A stretch of DNA of 64,000 bases from Sipunculus nudus (Eukaryota; Annelida; Sipuncula; Golfingiida; Sipunculidae): the NCBI GenBank assembly GCA_026874595.1, contig CM049318.1, positions 44,744,456 to 44,808,455 of the forward strand, read 5' to 3'. This document shows, in pieces, positions 34,318 to 45,390 of the stretch. Position numbers and translations under genes: made by a program. Each line of letters begins with the position of its first letter. Position 1 is the first letter of the stretch. The notes under the pieces were generated by a model that made no database searches, had not been told where the DNA came from, and saw only the letters and a program-made list of their open reading frames with translations.

Positions 34318-35556
34318 TCATTTAATCAGTCTTAATATTTTTAGGTCCTCCTCTATTTGAGTATGGCAAGATTTTTAACATTTAATATTTAACCCTCAGC
34401 CTCAGTGAGTCAGTGTGTCACCGTTTATCAGACCATCGCTCATCGAAGCGGGCCGGTTTCAAATTGTGTCTCTAGCTCAGCCAATCAGCGTGAGATATGC
34501 AGGTCCTCACTCGACGAACGCAGTCTAACTGTAATTCATGTACTGGCTGACTGAAACGATCACAACGTTCAGCGTGTTGGCATCTTAACAGTGGCAAGAC
34601 TTTCATGTGTAACTTGAACACTAACAAATACAGTTGTTATTCAAAGTACCATTTATTTTCCAGAATAATATGTCTTGTGAACACAGTAACTTAAGAAGTA
34701 TTGCTGATTTTCCCCCTCACAATCAACACAAGTTTTTTAACTGGGTTCTCAGAATATTTTAGGTTCTGCATGTTGACCTTGACTTTGTCTTTAAGGTCAT
34801 ATTTGTGCAATTCTAGGAATATTGAAACCCATTGACTTTGGAAGTTCTCAAGATTTTTCTTCACATTTGACACACAAGTTCTTTCTGCCAAAATCTCAAA
34901 GGCGTTCAAAAAGCAGTGACTTAGACCTTCATGGTCAGTTCTGAGTTCTGCTGAAATCTAGAATCATTGTTTTTAGATAGTGCATATTTTACCCCTTATG
35001 TTAAGGGATGGCCCATAGGAGGAGACATATATATATATACATGTTTATGCAACACAAAAAACAAAGCAATTCTAGTTTTTTTTGCTTAAAACTGAAAAAT
35101 AAAGTACTGATAATAACATCATGCTATCATGACATATTGTGATAAACTTTATACTTTTATCATGATATGAAAATCTCATATTGTCCCAGCACAACTGTCA
35201 ATTATTGTCAATCTGTTATTATTTGGCCTTTTGAAGGAAATCATTGTTAAGCCACTGGTAAGATTAAGACCGTGCAAAAGTATACAGAATTAAAAAATTT
35301 TTTTTTCATTTTGATATTCCTTGATTTCATAACTGATGATTTTATCATAACCATAAATGTTTGTGATTTTGATGATGTTCATCTTATCATTTAAGTTCAT
35401 TTCAGTGTATTTGTAAAAGAACCACAAAAATTACAAACATGTCATTACATTTTCGTACTTTTAATGAAAAGCCTAAGGTAATAGGTGTTGGGCTTAAATA
35501 ATCTTTGTCATGTTTATTGTAAAATAATTGACAATTCCTATGGTCTTTGCAACAAT

Positions 35557-35561
<5 letters not shown>
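34316..35561. other. Unassigned sequence; one protein-like minus frame
   Basis: A 72-aa minus frame at 34691-34909 (starts MNAFEILAERTCVSNVKKN) has fairly ordinary amino-acid composition and could be an exon or a transposon relic. No family was recognised. At 35140-35190 ATCATGATATGAAAATC and TTGTCCCAGCACAACTG recall the right end of the 11.2-kb hAT-like element (TCGTCCCAACACTA), possibly a decayed terminus. Confidence 0.35.

Positions 35562-35600
<39 letters not shown>
35562..35600. repeat. (TA)n microsatellite
   Basis: About 19 TA units. Confidence 0.95.
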
Positions 35601-35614
<14 letters not shown>

Positions 35615-35734
35615 AAATATATTTTGGTTTTCGCTTATTTTTTTGCCATCTGCATTTATTTAGATTTTAAAAGGAAAAAGCTAAAAAACACTTTAAAACC
35701 TCCTCTGAAACAGTCCAGCCAAATTGAACACTGA

Positions 35735-36050
35735 TGTAAAATGACAATATCTACCACAGCTATTAAAAGATTTTACCATATTTTAATTTTAGGGCCAGTT
35801 ATTAGACAATTTGTACAAATTAGGGGATTATGGATCAGAGGATCAGGGTTACAGGCCCTAATTGTTCATGAACAAGTGCAGTTCTTTGTAAGGCTCATTG
35901 CTCCATTTGGTGATGAAGGTATTTCAATTAAACTTAGTAGACTGATATACAGGACAATATCAAGCACAGCTATTAAAAGTTGCACAGTGACAATACCCAG
36001 CACAGCTTTTAAAGGTTCCCCATATTTTAATTTCTGGACAAGTAATTAGC
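35735..36050. repeat. Small tandem repeat (ACAATATCxAGCACAGCTATTAAAA)
   Basis: Three units of the form GACAATA-C-CAGCTATTAAAAG occur at 35742, 35953 and 35988, with TTTACCATATTTTAATTT after the first and CCCATATTTTAATTTCTG after the third. The 102-aa open frame across them (35741-36049) has no family signature and is not called a gene. Confidence 0.55.
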
Positions 36051-36912
36051 AATTCAGGACAAACTGTGTACAAAACCAAACCCATATCAGGTTAAAGTTT
36101 AGGGATAACTCTTTATAACTCAACAACCACTCACCATATAGCTTTCATATATATATATATATATTGTATAGGAGTCCCACATATAATTTGGAAATTAGCA
36201 TTTTGTTAAAATTGATGACCTTCTACTCCATAGTTAATCAGTGTAATAAACTGTTGCAGTAAGGGATTACACCAGTGGATAATTTACTAGTAAAAGGTTA
36301 TATTTCTAAGTACTGGAACCCAGTTCGCAGAAGGGCTTTTACTCCTGGAGTCATTCCATTCCTCACTTATTTTATGGCCCTATGATTACTTGTATTACTT
36401 GTCCAGTATTCTACTTGACCATATTAAGTGCCATCAGGTGAATGAGGCTGTTGGTGCCACCTATATTTTTTAACATTTTTCATATTTTTCATACATTCCA
36501 AACTACCAAAATATATCAACTGTGTCAGATTATGTTTACAATGTTGCATGTGTATTGATTATAGAGAAATTTATCAATCGATATAGACTGGTTATGTTTT
36601 GTATGCCTTTTTTTATTTTGCTATTTTTAATGCAGTCTCATTCATGCAATTTTCCAAAATATGTGTTAATATATTCTCATGAAACTTTGTTTGCATATTG
36701 AACATGAATGGTTTTAAAGAGTTGAATAAATTTAGTAATGCTGTGATTGTTCCTTTTCATCAATTATGCTAGTAATTTGAGTAAAAATTCATACAAATCG
36801 TGAAATTCCCATTAATACTGATACTCAACAACATGGAATTTAGTAATGTGTGTTGAATTATGATAGCTGTATCTAGTGTGTCATTCCAGTGGTGCCAACC
36901 CTTCTGAAAGTT
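36051..36912. other. Unassigned AT-rich sequence
   Basis: A short TA run near 36150. Nothing else was recognised. Confidence 0.5.
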
Positions 36913-37300
36913 TTTTAGCTCAGCTGACTGTAAGTCAACTGAGGAATGGGAATGGCGCTTTGTCCATCCTCCGTCAGGGCGTCTGGGTGTCCGTTAGCAG
37001 GGCACAAATCATAACTGCTGGACCTAGAAATATTTAAGTGATCATCCAGGGAGGTCAATAAAAAACTCCTTGGAAACCTGAAATTAGGTCACTGTGGCAT
37101 GGATCCTTCGAGCTATGGGGCTTGAAAGTACCCCCCCCCCCCCCCCAGAATAATAAAATATTTGATACAAAACCTGTAATATCTTGATAAGTAATGCATG
37201 GTTTGTCATGAATCTAGCCTTGAATATTGACCATGACTAGTTTTGTCAGTTTCTGAAAAGTGGTGGCGCCACCTGTATTTTTTTTTATTTTAACAAAAAA
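36913..37300. repeat. AGCTCAGCTGA / GCGCCACC dispersed repeat
   Basis: TTTAGCTCAGCTGACTGTAA, GTTAGCAGGGCACAAATC, GAGCTATGGGGCTTGAAAG, a C homopolymer (37129-37146), AATATTTGATACAAAACCTG and GTGGCGCCACCTGTATTT follow in the same order as at 56690-57020. Confidence 0.8.
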
Positions 37301-37399
37301 TTTTTCTAATTGTTTTACTATAAAATAACAACAATCATGTCAGTTTCTCAGCTGTGATTACATCTAGTGTCCCAAAACCATGTGTGTTTATTGATCACA

Positions 37400-38170
37400 A
37401 GTGGATGCCTGGTCTCTCTGTCTGTCTGTTTGTCTGTCTGTCTATTCATCCATCCACACAAATTGTTTTCAGATGATAACTGCAGGTTGGATTGACACAT
37501 GGATTTTAAACTTGACTTATATATGGCCCACCACTAAAGCCAGAAGCTGTCTGGTTTTTGAGTCATGAGGTCACAGGACTTCCTTATTTAAAAAGATTAT
37601 GGCTGCATTTTAAGCCAAGCTTTTCATCCCAAACTTTCTATCTTGTGCATTTAGCTGACTAGCCAGTATGGGGAGACCATAAATGAATTTGGGAACAATA
37701 GGTCAAAGGTCAAGGTCACAGTGGCCATCTGTTCAAAAATTAGTTTCCAGATGATAACTCCATTTTAGTTTGACATTATGGTTATATACTTATACTTATA
37801 TATGGCTCACCACTAAAGAAAGAACCTGTTGATTTTTTGGTTCAAAGGTCAAGGTTACAGGACCATTTCTTTAAAATGAATGTGTATGCATTTCAAACTT
37901 TTCACAAACCTTCCATCCTCAAGATAATGCTCACCTGCCAATAGGGGAATATTTTATTTGATTTTGGTGTCATAGGGTCAAAGGTCAAGGTCACAGGGCC
38001 CATCCATTCACAAATTAGTTAATGGATGATAATTCTGCTTTTTCAAAGATTGTTACAATAATCTTAATGCTGCATGTTCAAGGATAGTAAAGTTCTCATA
38101 TTTTTGGTCAAAAGGTCATTGGTTAAGGACACAGGACTGTGTTGAGACCCATGGGTCCCAAGTTTACTCA
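37400..38170. repeat. ~277-bp tandem repeat with AGGTCA motifs
   Basis: Units begin near CAGATGATAACT at 37469 and 37747 and GGATGATAATTCTGC near 38025. Each contains ATATATGGC-CACCACTAAAG and TCAAAGGTCAAGGTCACAG. At 37691 and 37978 AGGTCA-type half-sites stand as a direct repeat with one spacer followed by a third half-site. Starts with a (GTCT)n run at 37415-37440. Confidence 0.7.
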
Positions 38171-39739
38171 AGTCCGCCAAGTGGGAGATATGTTTTCAAA
38201 TGCCTGTCATATGACAGGAGTATTATGGTATACCCACCATCCTTCAGTTTACTATTAGTGCCACTATGGTAACTTACCAGGGCTTTGATGGATTTTCACC
38301 ATAACTCACCATAACTACTTACCAACTGATTATCTCACCTGAGTTTGATTATGGGCAAAATCCACGCAAATTTAATAAAGTCACTGTTCACTAGGCTACT
38401 TTGTGGTGTCACCAAGATAACTTAAGGGAATATAAAGGATTTTGATAAAACTCATCAAAAATTTTAATCAATAAAATATCCCCCCTTAGTTCGATTTCCA
38501 GGGAAATCCATGCATATTAATGAGATCAGAGGTCACCAGATACACAACATGCGTATTATTCACATTTAAGGGGCTCTTGTTGCCAGCATTGTTTTTTTTT
38601 TTTGTTTGTCTGTTAGCAACGTTATTTTTTCACTTTGGCATGGTTAATTGTCCTTTCAAGACTGACTGGTATCAGTCAGGCCAGGCCAAAGGTGCAGTTC
38701 AACAGTCAAATAGTTGTGTGCACCAGCCATCAGGTAACTATATCTTATTCAGACCTATATATTTTAGCCATTTGCAAAGTTTAATGTTGACAAACAAGAC
38801 CTTCAAAAGTTTAACTGAAAGTTGTGAATTTCAGCCTCTGTTGTCATTGGTCATGCCTAGTACGGTGAGTGTCATGACCTATGTGTCATTTGTTATGAGT
38901 ATCATTAAATTCTAATGCATTAGATAGTCCAGATAGGTGTGTTTCTTGGATGGAAAAAAACATCAATATGATGTTACTTCACAGATTGAGAAGATGGCAA
39001 TCCTTCCCTGAGAGGACACAGAAGTACTTAAGGGGACAAGATGACAACCAAGAAGAATATGACTGAGCCTTTCTCTGTTTATCTTGGACATTTAATCAAG
39101 AATTTAAAACAAAAATCACAAAAGTAAAATATCACCAAGGACTTGAGGCACGCCAAATGATCCATGAATGATACAAATGGTGTTTCCACGAGAGAATCTT
39201 ATTTTGATTTACATTTGGTTAATGGTAGGCCATGTTTATAGTTAGCCTAATAACTAACCCTACAAACAATTTTATGCAACATCATGACCTTTTTATTGTT
39301 GCACCTTAAGTTACAGTAATATGCGATATATATGTATAGTGATTGTACTTATGCAGAGGGGCAGCTATTAAAGAAAAGGCGATTAAGGATGTGATCATCA
39401 TGATCTATGAATTTATCACTGTATCATTTGCCACTTGCGTTATATTTGATTGTTATATCTACATTGTTATTGGTCAGTTGTTTCACGTTTAAAAACTATG
39501 ACCTAAATGTAAAGTAGAGCTGATTACATACAGAAAGGTGATATAGACTTCTGTATCAGATGCTGACCAGATATTTATTATAATAATAAAAACAATATAA
39601 CAATCATTGGATTTTGTACCAGTTCGAGTGAACGTGTTAAAGGAGAATATTGTTACATTTATCATTTGTAGAACTCAAAAACCTAAATAAAAGTTGTTTT
39701 TAATGTCAAATCCTGTGTATAAATGTTTCTCTTAGGTGA
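38171..39739. other. Mostly unassigned; possible gene 3' end
   Basis: Contains a 131-aa plus frame (38520-38915) with an F-rich segment but no signature, the possible terminal exon at 38983, and AATAAA at 39686-39691. No conserved domain was found. Confidence 0.4.
38983..39066 (+). CDS. Possible terminal exon, unknown protein
   Basis: After an acceptor-like TTACTTCACAG the frame reads RLRRWQSFPERTQKYLRGQD and DNQEEYD, then TGA. It is hydrophilic and protein-like, and a poly(A) signal follows about 620 bp later. No family was recognised and no upstream exon was linked, although it lies on the same strand as the XDH/AO-like exons 5.4 kb upstream. Confidence 0.25.
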   Translation, partial: RLRRWQSFPERTQKYLRGQDDNQEEYD

Positions 39740-41590
39740 ATGGATCGTATTCCTTTAATACGTCCTTATAACTTTGATTACACGTTTCAGCAGTGCTTTT
39801 TGTTCCCGAAAGTAACATGGTGCGAACTTTGTCGAAACATTGTCAGTATTGAACGTCGTTCAAATGTTTTATTGAGAAAACATTATAACACTGTTTAAAA
39901 AAAACTTTCCACTTTGCCGTTGCAATAACGTTTTGTAGGAAACTAATGTAAAACGTTGTATGTTTCCTGTATGTGACTGGATCGTTTCCCACCGAATACG
40001 TGCAAATAACCTTGATAAAACGTTTACAAAATGTCCAAACATCCTTTCAGAACCCGATAAAACCATTGTAAGAACGTCGTCGAAACCCTGTTTGATCACC
40101 ATATAGCAGCGTTAAGCTAACGTTGTCAGATTATTGTTGGAACGTTAGATTATTATAGGAACAATAAATACCCATTTTAAATGTTAACAAAACGTTTGTA
40201 TAACATTTACACTTGTTTGTAAGGTTGAGTAAATCTTTTGGCAATGTTTGTTTTGGAAGAAACGTTATTATTACTACAAGAAAACTTTCCTGATTCACGT
40301 TGTTTTGCTGTTAAAGGAAAAACGTTATCCCAACTTAAACACGACAGTTAGTACAACGTTGAGGTAACCATTTTGGGCTAAACACGTCCTTACAACATTG
40401 CAGAAACGTCAGATACGCTCCATATCATATTCTTTAATATGTCGCTGAAACATTGCTTAGATGGCATATGAGTGTACTTCTAATGGCGTTGTGAAAACGT
40501 CGCCAAGACGCCGTTGGGTCACCATTTTCCGACGTTACGGTAACATTGTCAGGTTGTTGTGGGAACAATAATCATATTTTTAATGTTAACAAAACGTTCT
40601 GATAACATTTTAAACGTTTTTGCAAGGTTGAGTAAACGTTGTGGCAACGTTTGTTATGAAAAAAACGTTATTATTACTACAAGAAAACTTTCCTGATTCA
40701 CGTTGTTTTGCTGTTAAAGGAAAAACGTTATCCCAACTAAAACACGACGGTTAGTACAACGTTGAGGTAACCATTTTGGGCTAAACACGTCCTTACAACA
40801 TTGCAGAAACGTCAGATACGCTCCATATCATATTCTTTAATATGTCGCTGAAACATTGCTTAGATGGCATATGAGTGTACTTCTAATGGCGTTGTGAAAA
40901 CGTCGCCAAGACGCCGTTGGGTCACCATTTTGCGGCGTTACGGTAACGTTGTCAAGTTGTTGTGGGAACAATAAACATATTTTTAATGTTAACAAAACGT
41001 TCTAATAACATTTTAAACGTTTTTGTAAGGTTGAATGAACGTTGTGGCAACGTTTGTCGTGAAGAAAACGTTATTATTACTACAAGAAAACTTTCCTGAT
41101 TCACGTTGTTTTGCTGTTTAAGGAAAAACGTTATCCCAACTAAAACACGACAGTTAGTACAACGTTGAGGTAACCATTTTGGGCTAAACACGTCCTTACA
41201 ACATTGCAGAAACGTCAGATACGCTCCATATCATATTCTTTAATATGTCGCTGAAACATTGCTTAGATGGCATATGAGTGTACTTCTAATGGCGTTGTGA
41301 AAACGTCGCCAAGACGCCGTTGGGTCACCCTTTTTCGACGTTACGGTAACGTTGTCAGGTTGTTGTGGGAACAATAATCATATTTTTAATGTTAACAAAA
41401 CGTTCTTATAACATTTTAAACGTTTTTGCAAGGTTGAGTAAACGTTGTGGCAACGTTTGTTGTGAAAAAAACGTTATTATTACTACAAGAAAACTTTCCT
41501 GATTCACTTTGTTTTGCTGTTAAAGGAAAAACGTTATCCCAACTAAAACACGACGGTTAGTACAACGTTGAGGTAACTATTTTTGGCTAG
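39740..41590. repeat. 403-bp satellite rich in AACGTT
   Basis: AACGTTATTATTACTACAAG recurs at 40261, 40664, 41067 and 41470, an exact 403-bp period over about 3.3 closely similar copies, preceded by a diverged copy from about 39,750. Within each unit ACGTT or its complement occurs every 10-40 bp (GTGGCAACGTTTG, GGAAAAACGTTATCC, GTACAACGTTGAGG). The 77- and 79-aa minus frames here are repeat by-products. Confidence 0.9.
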
Positions 41591-41669
41591 CTGGGCATTT
41601 TGTTATAACGGCCACTCCTGAATTAAGGCCACTTTTATCCAGTCCCGATGGTGACCGTAATACAGGCGT

Positions 41670-41742
<73 letters not shown>

Positions 41743-42089
41743 TAATTATATAACATATATTTGAATGAAGCTAACGCGGCGTGGTTTAAAAAGCCGAGAC
41801 TTTACCAGATTACGAGATTATGCTTTGTGCGTATCGGGGGGGAGCATGTGAAAGACTGACACTGAACCTATTGTCCTCGGGGACACAATAGGAATGGTCG
41901 GAACACGTGCGCTACTGGAACATAACAGGGCAAAGAGGTTTGTTGTTGTTTTGATGTTTATATTTAATACAAAGGTATTTTACCAGGAAGCCAAATTAGC
42001 ATAGTAAGCTGATTTTAAATAGGGTCCTGGGTACAGTGAACATTTCAGTAGTATACACATATGATATGAAATACACATATACTATGAAA

Positions 42090-42091
<2 letters not shown>
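41591..42091. other. Short element remnant and (TC)n(TA)n microsatellite
   Basis: AATTAAGGCCACTTTTATCC near 41622 resembles subterminal sequence of pogo-like elements. (TC)n at about 41668-41706 passes into (TA)n to 41738. The rest is unassigned. Confidence 0.5.

Positions 42092-42126
<35 letters not shown>
42092..42126. repeat. (TA)n microsatellite at Penelope-like element edge
   Basis: About 17 TA units directly outside the left arm of the element. Confidence 0.95.
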
Positions 42127-42132
<6 letters not shown>

Positions 42133-42178
42133 AATATATATCAAACAGTCCGAGAGTTTAGCTCATGTTCGATTTATG

Positions 42179-42217
42179 ACACTACGGTCCGTTTCGCCAA
42201 GACGGCTCTTCAGGTGT
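42179..42217 (-). ncRNA. Hammerhead ribozyme motif, left arm
   Basis: On the minus strand: stem I ACAC, core CUGAAGA, stem II GCC-GUCUU-GGC, GAA, stem III ACG-GAC-CGU, cleavage nucleotide A, and GUGU closing stem I. All invariant core bases are present. It lies downstream of the endonuclease frame in the same orientation, as reported for Penelope-like elements. Confidence 0.75.
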
Positions 42218-42473
42218 GATTATGAGTTCGGTGTGTATTCAAAGCGTACTGCGTGCACAATTGGATTGGGGTGCACTGGAGCGGATCGGATATGAGTTGC
42301 CTAATTGTTAACGACGAGGAACTTGTTTTGGTGCCTGCATTTGCTTATTAAATCTGATCTTGTGTTTAGTATTGAACATTTTCGTCTGGTTATAATGAAT
42401 AATTTTTCCCACAGGCATAACTGACAGCGTTTTGTGATATTTGAGTAGGAGTTGGCCTGTTTGAGGATGCTCA

Positions 42474-43350
42474 ATTTAAGTTCGAACTTAATGTTTTTTT
42501 TTCGCGTAACTGCCAAATGTATTTATTCCGCTCTGTTTCTTTACATTTATGTTGAAGCCTGAAGGAACTCTTATGATTATACCACCTTTTTTTAAATTCC
42601 GTATCGCAAGCACCTATGTATGCTTTAGTGCCTTGTTGTGTGATAAAGGTGGCTTCGTTTACGATGTTTTTTGTCAGACATCGACCCTGCAGGGGGCATT
42701 CATTAGGGTTTCGGCAATTGCATTTGCTCTTTTCTTGTTTTTCTCTGCTTAGGATTGTTTTATTATGTGCGCTGATGGTGTTGCCAATATTGTCCATACA
42801 ACTGTAGCTCATCTTAACATTGTTGCGATTAAATATTGGATGGAGTATGTGCCCCTCCGGGAAATGTTTGTCCAGAAGTAGTAAAAAGCGCCTTCCCACT
42901 CTCGTTGAGACGTGCTTACTAAACAGGGGGTTATACCATATTATCTTTCTTTTCCGGTTGCGTTTGGTTGAAGCTGTTGTATCTTTGATGTACTTTAGCT
43001 TGTATTGGTATCCTGCTTTATCGAGGGCCATATGGTATTTTCGTGATGTGGCACTGAATTCTGTTTCGTTGCTCGATATGTTTGATAATCTGCGGTTGAT
43101 GGAGCCTGGGATGGATTGTATTATAGAAGGCGGGTCGTTGGAGAGTTTATTTACCTACTGTATGGTATTGTTTGGTTTAGTATATGGCCTATGTGAATTG
43201 TTAGCCAGGTTAAGCGAAACGTCCAGGAAGTTGTTGATCTTGCATTACGGTACCGTGGTGATGCGGAGTCCTAATTTATTTAGTATGGAATTTAGATCTT
43301 TTGCTATTCTGTTTGCCGCTGAATGGGCGGTTTTACGCAGGACCGCCAGC
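42474..43350 (-). pseudogene. Penelope-like Pol fragment: RT thumb and GIY-YIG endonuclease
   Basis: From 43350 downward the frame reads IYDGLAVLRKTAHS, then KINNFLDVSLNLANN and PYTKPN, then a stop (TAG), then SNDPPSIIQSIPGSINRRLS. Next come RKIIWYNPLFSKHV, VGRRFLLLLDKHFP, FNRNNVKMSYSCM, a cysteine linker CNCRNPNECPLQGRC and the endonuclease YIGACDTEFKKRWYNHKSSF. These match the RT C-terminal part, linker and GIY-YIG domain of Penelope-like elements, which prime reverse transcription at nicked DNA. The RT fingers and palm before the catalytic aspartates are missing at the junction with the right arm. One stop near 43160 separates an otherwise intact 186-residue C-terminal frame (42471-43031). 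Confidence 0.85.
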
Positions 43351-43677
43351 CCGTCATAAATGTAAAGAAATAGAGCTGAGTAAATACATTTGGCAGTTAC
43401 GCGAAAAAAAACCCATTAAGTTCGAACTTAAATGGAGCATCCTCAAACAGGCATCCTCCTACTCAAATATCACATTTGCCTGTGGGAAAAACTATTCATT
43501 ATAACCAGACGAAAATGTTCAATACTAAACACAAGATCAGAACTAATAAGCAAATGCAGGCACCAAAAAAAAGTTCCTCCTCGTTAACAATTAGGCAACT
43601 CATATCCGATACGCTCCAGTGCACCCAAATCCAATTGTGCACGCAGTACGGGTTGTAAACACACCGAACTCATTATC

Positions 43678-43715
43678 ACACCTGAAGAGCCCTCGGGCGA
43701 AACGGACCGTAGTAT
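43678..43715 (+). ncRNA. Hammerhead ribozyme motif, right arm
   Basis: On the plus strand: ACAC, CUGAAGA, stem II GCCC-UC-GGGC (or a 3-bp stem with a CUCG loop), GAA, ACG-GAC-CGU, A, then GUAU. Stem I has one A-C mismatch compared with the left copy, so folding may be weaker. The core is intact. Confidence 0.7.
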
Positions 43716-43768
43716 CATAAATGGAACATGAGCTAAACTCTCGGACTGTTTATATATTACATTATCTA

Positions 43769-44304
43769 TGCTGTCTGTTTTACGGATCGAGCCGGATCAT
43801 TTAATTTATTTACCTTCTTCATTGTTTCAGTTCACTCAAACTGTTATGGCTGGTATAGTTTTGAGTAGCCATCTGTTCATAAGATAGTACAGAAGCGCAA
43901 TTTGGTGGGTAACAAGGGGTGGGGGACCTTCGTGGATTTACTGTATTTCCCTCCTTCATATTGACAAATAAGTGAATGTCATTTTGCAATAGAAAAAAGA
44001 ATTATTTACAAAAATGTGTAACAATGTTTTAAAATGTCAAAAGTGTAATCTTTCAGAAATAACTAATAAATTTACTAAAAACGATGACTGATTATATATA
44101 AGTACTTTAAGGTCAAACAATTTAATATATTGTTGGTTTCTGAAGCGATAAAATCCCGAGTTTTCAAGACCAAATCTGCTTCGCTTCGAAATTGCAATAA
44201 TATGATATAAAATGTTTTTATGTTTTGTAAGAGTAAGGTATATGAAGCAAATGAAATGTCATTTAAATCTTTGTTACCTTCTGACAATAGTATTTCATAT
44301 ATTT
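43769..44304. other. Unassigned sequence
   Basis: No coding or repeat signature; the 70-aa minus frame at 44075-44287 has no recognisable motif. Confidence 0.5.
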
Positions 44305-44478
44305 TACATTTCAGTCAATGTGTCAAATAAACTGACTGAATTTTCAGTTAATTTGTAAATTGCCTGAAAATTTCAGTCAGTTTATAAATTGCCTGAGTTA
44401 ATCAGGCAATTTGTAAATTGACTGAAAATTTCAGGCATTTTACAAATTGACTGATTTTACACATTGACTGTAACATAT
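44305..44478. repeat. ~174-bp near-palindromic hairpin repeat
   Basis: The left end CAGTCAATGTGTCAAAT and the right end, inverted, CAGTCAATGTGTAAAAT frame a chain of ~24-bp words such as AAATTGCCTGAAAATTTCAG and TTTGTAAATTGACTGAAAAT. The whole block reads nearly the same on both strands. A MITE-type hairpin is likely; no clear target duplication was found. Confidence 0.7.
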
Positions 44479-45029
44479 ATAAGTTGAAATAACGTCACAG
44501 AATGACTCCACAAAGGAGCATTATTCGTTTGCATTTTTTTTTTTAATTTTACCACAGTACATTTCCCTTATTGTGTAAAAATGTCCATATATCTACTGTT
44601 TTAACACCGTTACTTATATATTTCTCCAAAATGATTGATGTAGGAATGCTTTTCATAGTTTTGGAATACACCTCTCACTATTAACACATAAATATACTGA
44701 GTACTAGGAAGGTTGAAGTAGTAATTACTTTTATTTACAACACTACCGTAAATCATCACCGTTAGTTTTAACTTTTAACGGTAGTGAATGTCGATGAACC
44801 CTGTTGAAACAATAAGGTAACAAGACGGATGTAACATATAAATTCTAAAAACTGGCATTGTTATTCAGAATTTTATCGTTTTTATAGGGACCAATATGTT
44901 ATGCATGTATTTTCAAATATTAAACTTTTAAAATATTTATTAAAAAAGAAGACGGCATGCTTTAAGTAATAATTTTCCCAATGATTTTACTTATGTTAAT
45001 TCAACACAGTTCTCCATCTTCAACACCGT
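44479..45029. other. Unassigned AT-rich sequence
   Basis: Contains a short AACGG-TAGTG inverted pair near 44745-44790 (ACTACCGTAA and TTAACGGTAGT). Nothing else was recognised. Confidence 0.5.
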
Positions 45030-45390
45030 TATATATTTAAGCTGAATGGTTAGGATAACCCGTATCCCTGATATAGCACATATTAATAGTGACAAACCCT
45101 TACTGGAGTATTTCATGCCCGAAGGGTTAGGGTAACGCGTATCACGGATATGGCATATATTTATAGTGACAAACACTAACTGGAGTATTCCATGCCCGAA
45201 GGGTTAGGGTAAGCCGTATCCCGGATATACCATATATTACTAGTGACAAACACCTACTAGAATATTTATACTTCATGTCCGCAGGCTGAGGGTCATTTTT
45301 ATCCCGGATATACTATATATTACCAGTGACAAACATCAACTGGACTTTTTTATGCTGGGTTAGGTAATCCGTATCCTGGATATACCATAT
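45030..45390. repeat. 77-bp satellite, block 1
   Basis: Units of about 77 bp (CCGAAGGG at 45119 and 45196): GAAGGGTTAGGGTAACCCGT, ATCCCGGATATAGCATATAT, TAGTGACAAACACT, ACTGGAGTATTTCATGCCC. About four to five diverged units. The block ends at the ATAT duplication beside the solo LTR. Confidence 0.9.

Larger units (their letters stand above)
42127..43768 (-). mobile_element. Penelope-like element flanked by inverted arms
   Basis: Consists of a left arm (42127-42552), a central Pol fragment on the minus strand, and a right arm (43359-43765) that is the inverse complement of the left. Shared words include AGTTTAGCTCATGTTC, TTGTTAACGACGAGGAAC and TTAAGTTCGAACTTAA. Arm similarity is above 90% by eye apart from a 10-15-bp gap near 42425. 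Each arm includes the end of the endonuclease frame and a hammerhead. Penelope-like elements are known for complex terminal repeats (pLTRs) and 5' truncation. The left edge abuts (TA)n. Confidence 0.85.

Noticed and set aside
35741-36049. 102-aa plus frame as a gene
   Set aside because: It overlaps a small tandem repeat and has no domain. Open length in AT-rich repeat sequence is weak evidence.
38520-38915. 131-aa plus-strand frame with a hydrophobic segment as a membrane protein
   Set aside because: The hydrophobic run comes from a T homopolymer (38590-38602). The rest has no family signature, and the frame crosses possible splice sites.
42549-43359. Plus-strand frames of 63-179 aa over the Penelope-like Pol
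   Set aside because: They are antisense shadows of the minus-strand RT/endonuclease frame, which has clear family motifs.
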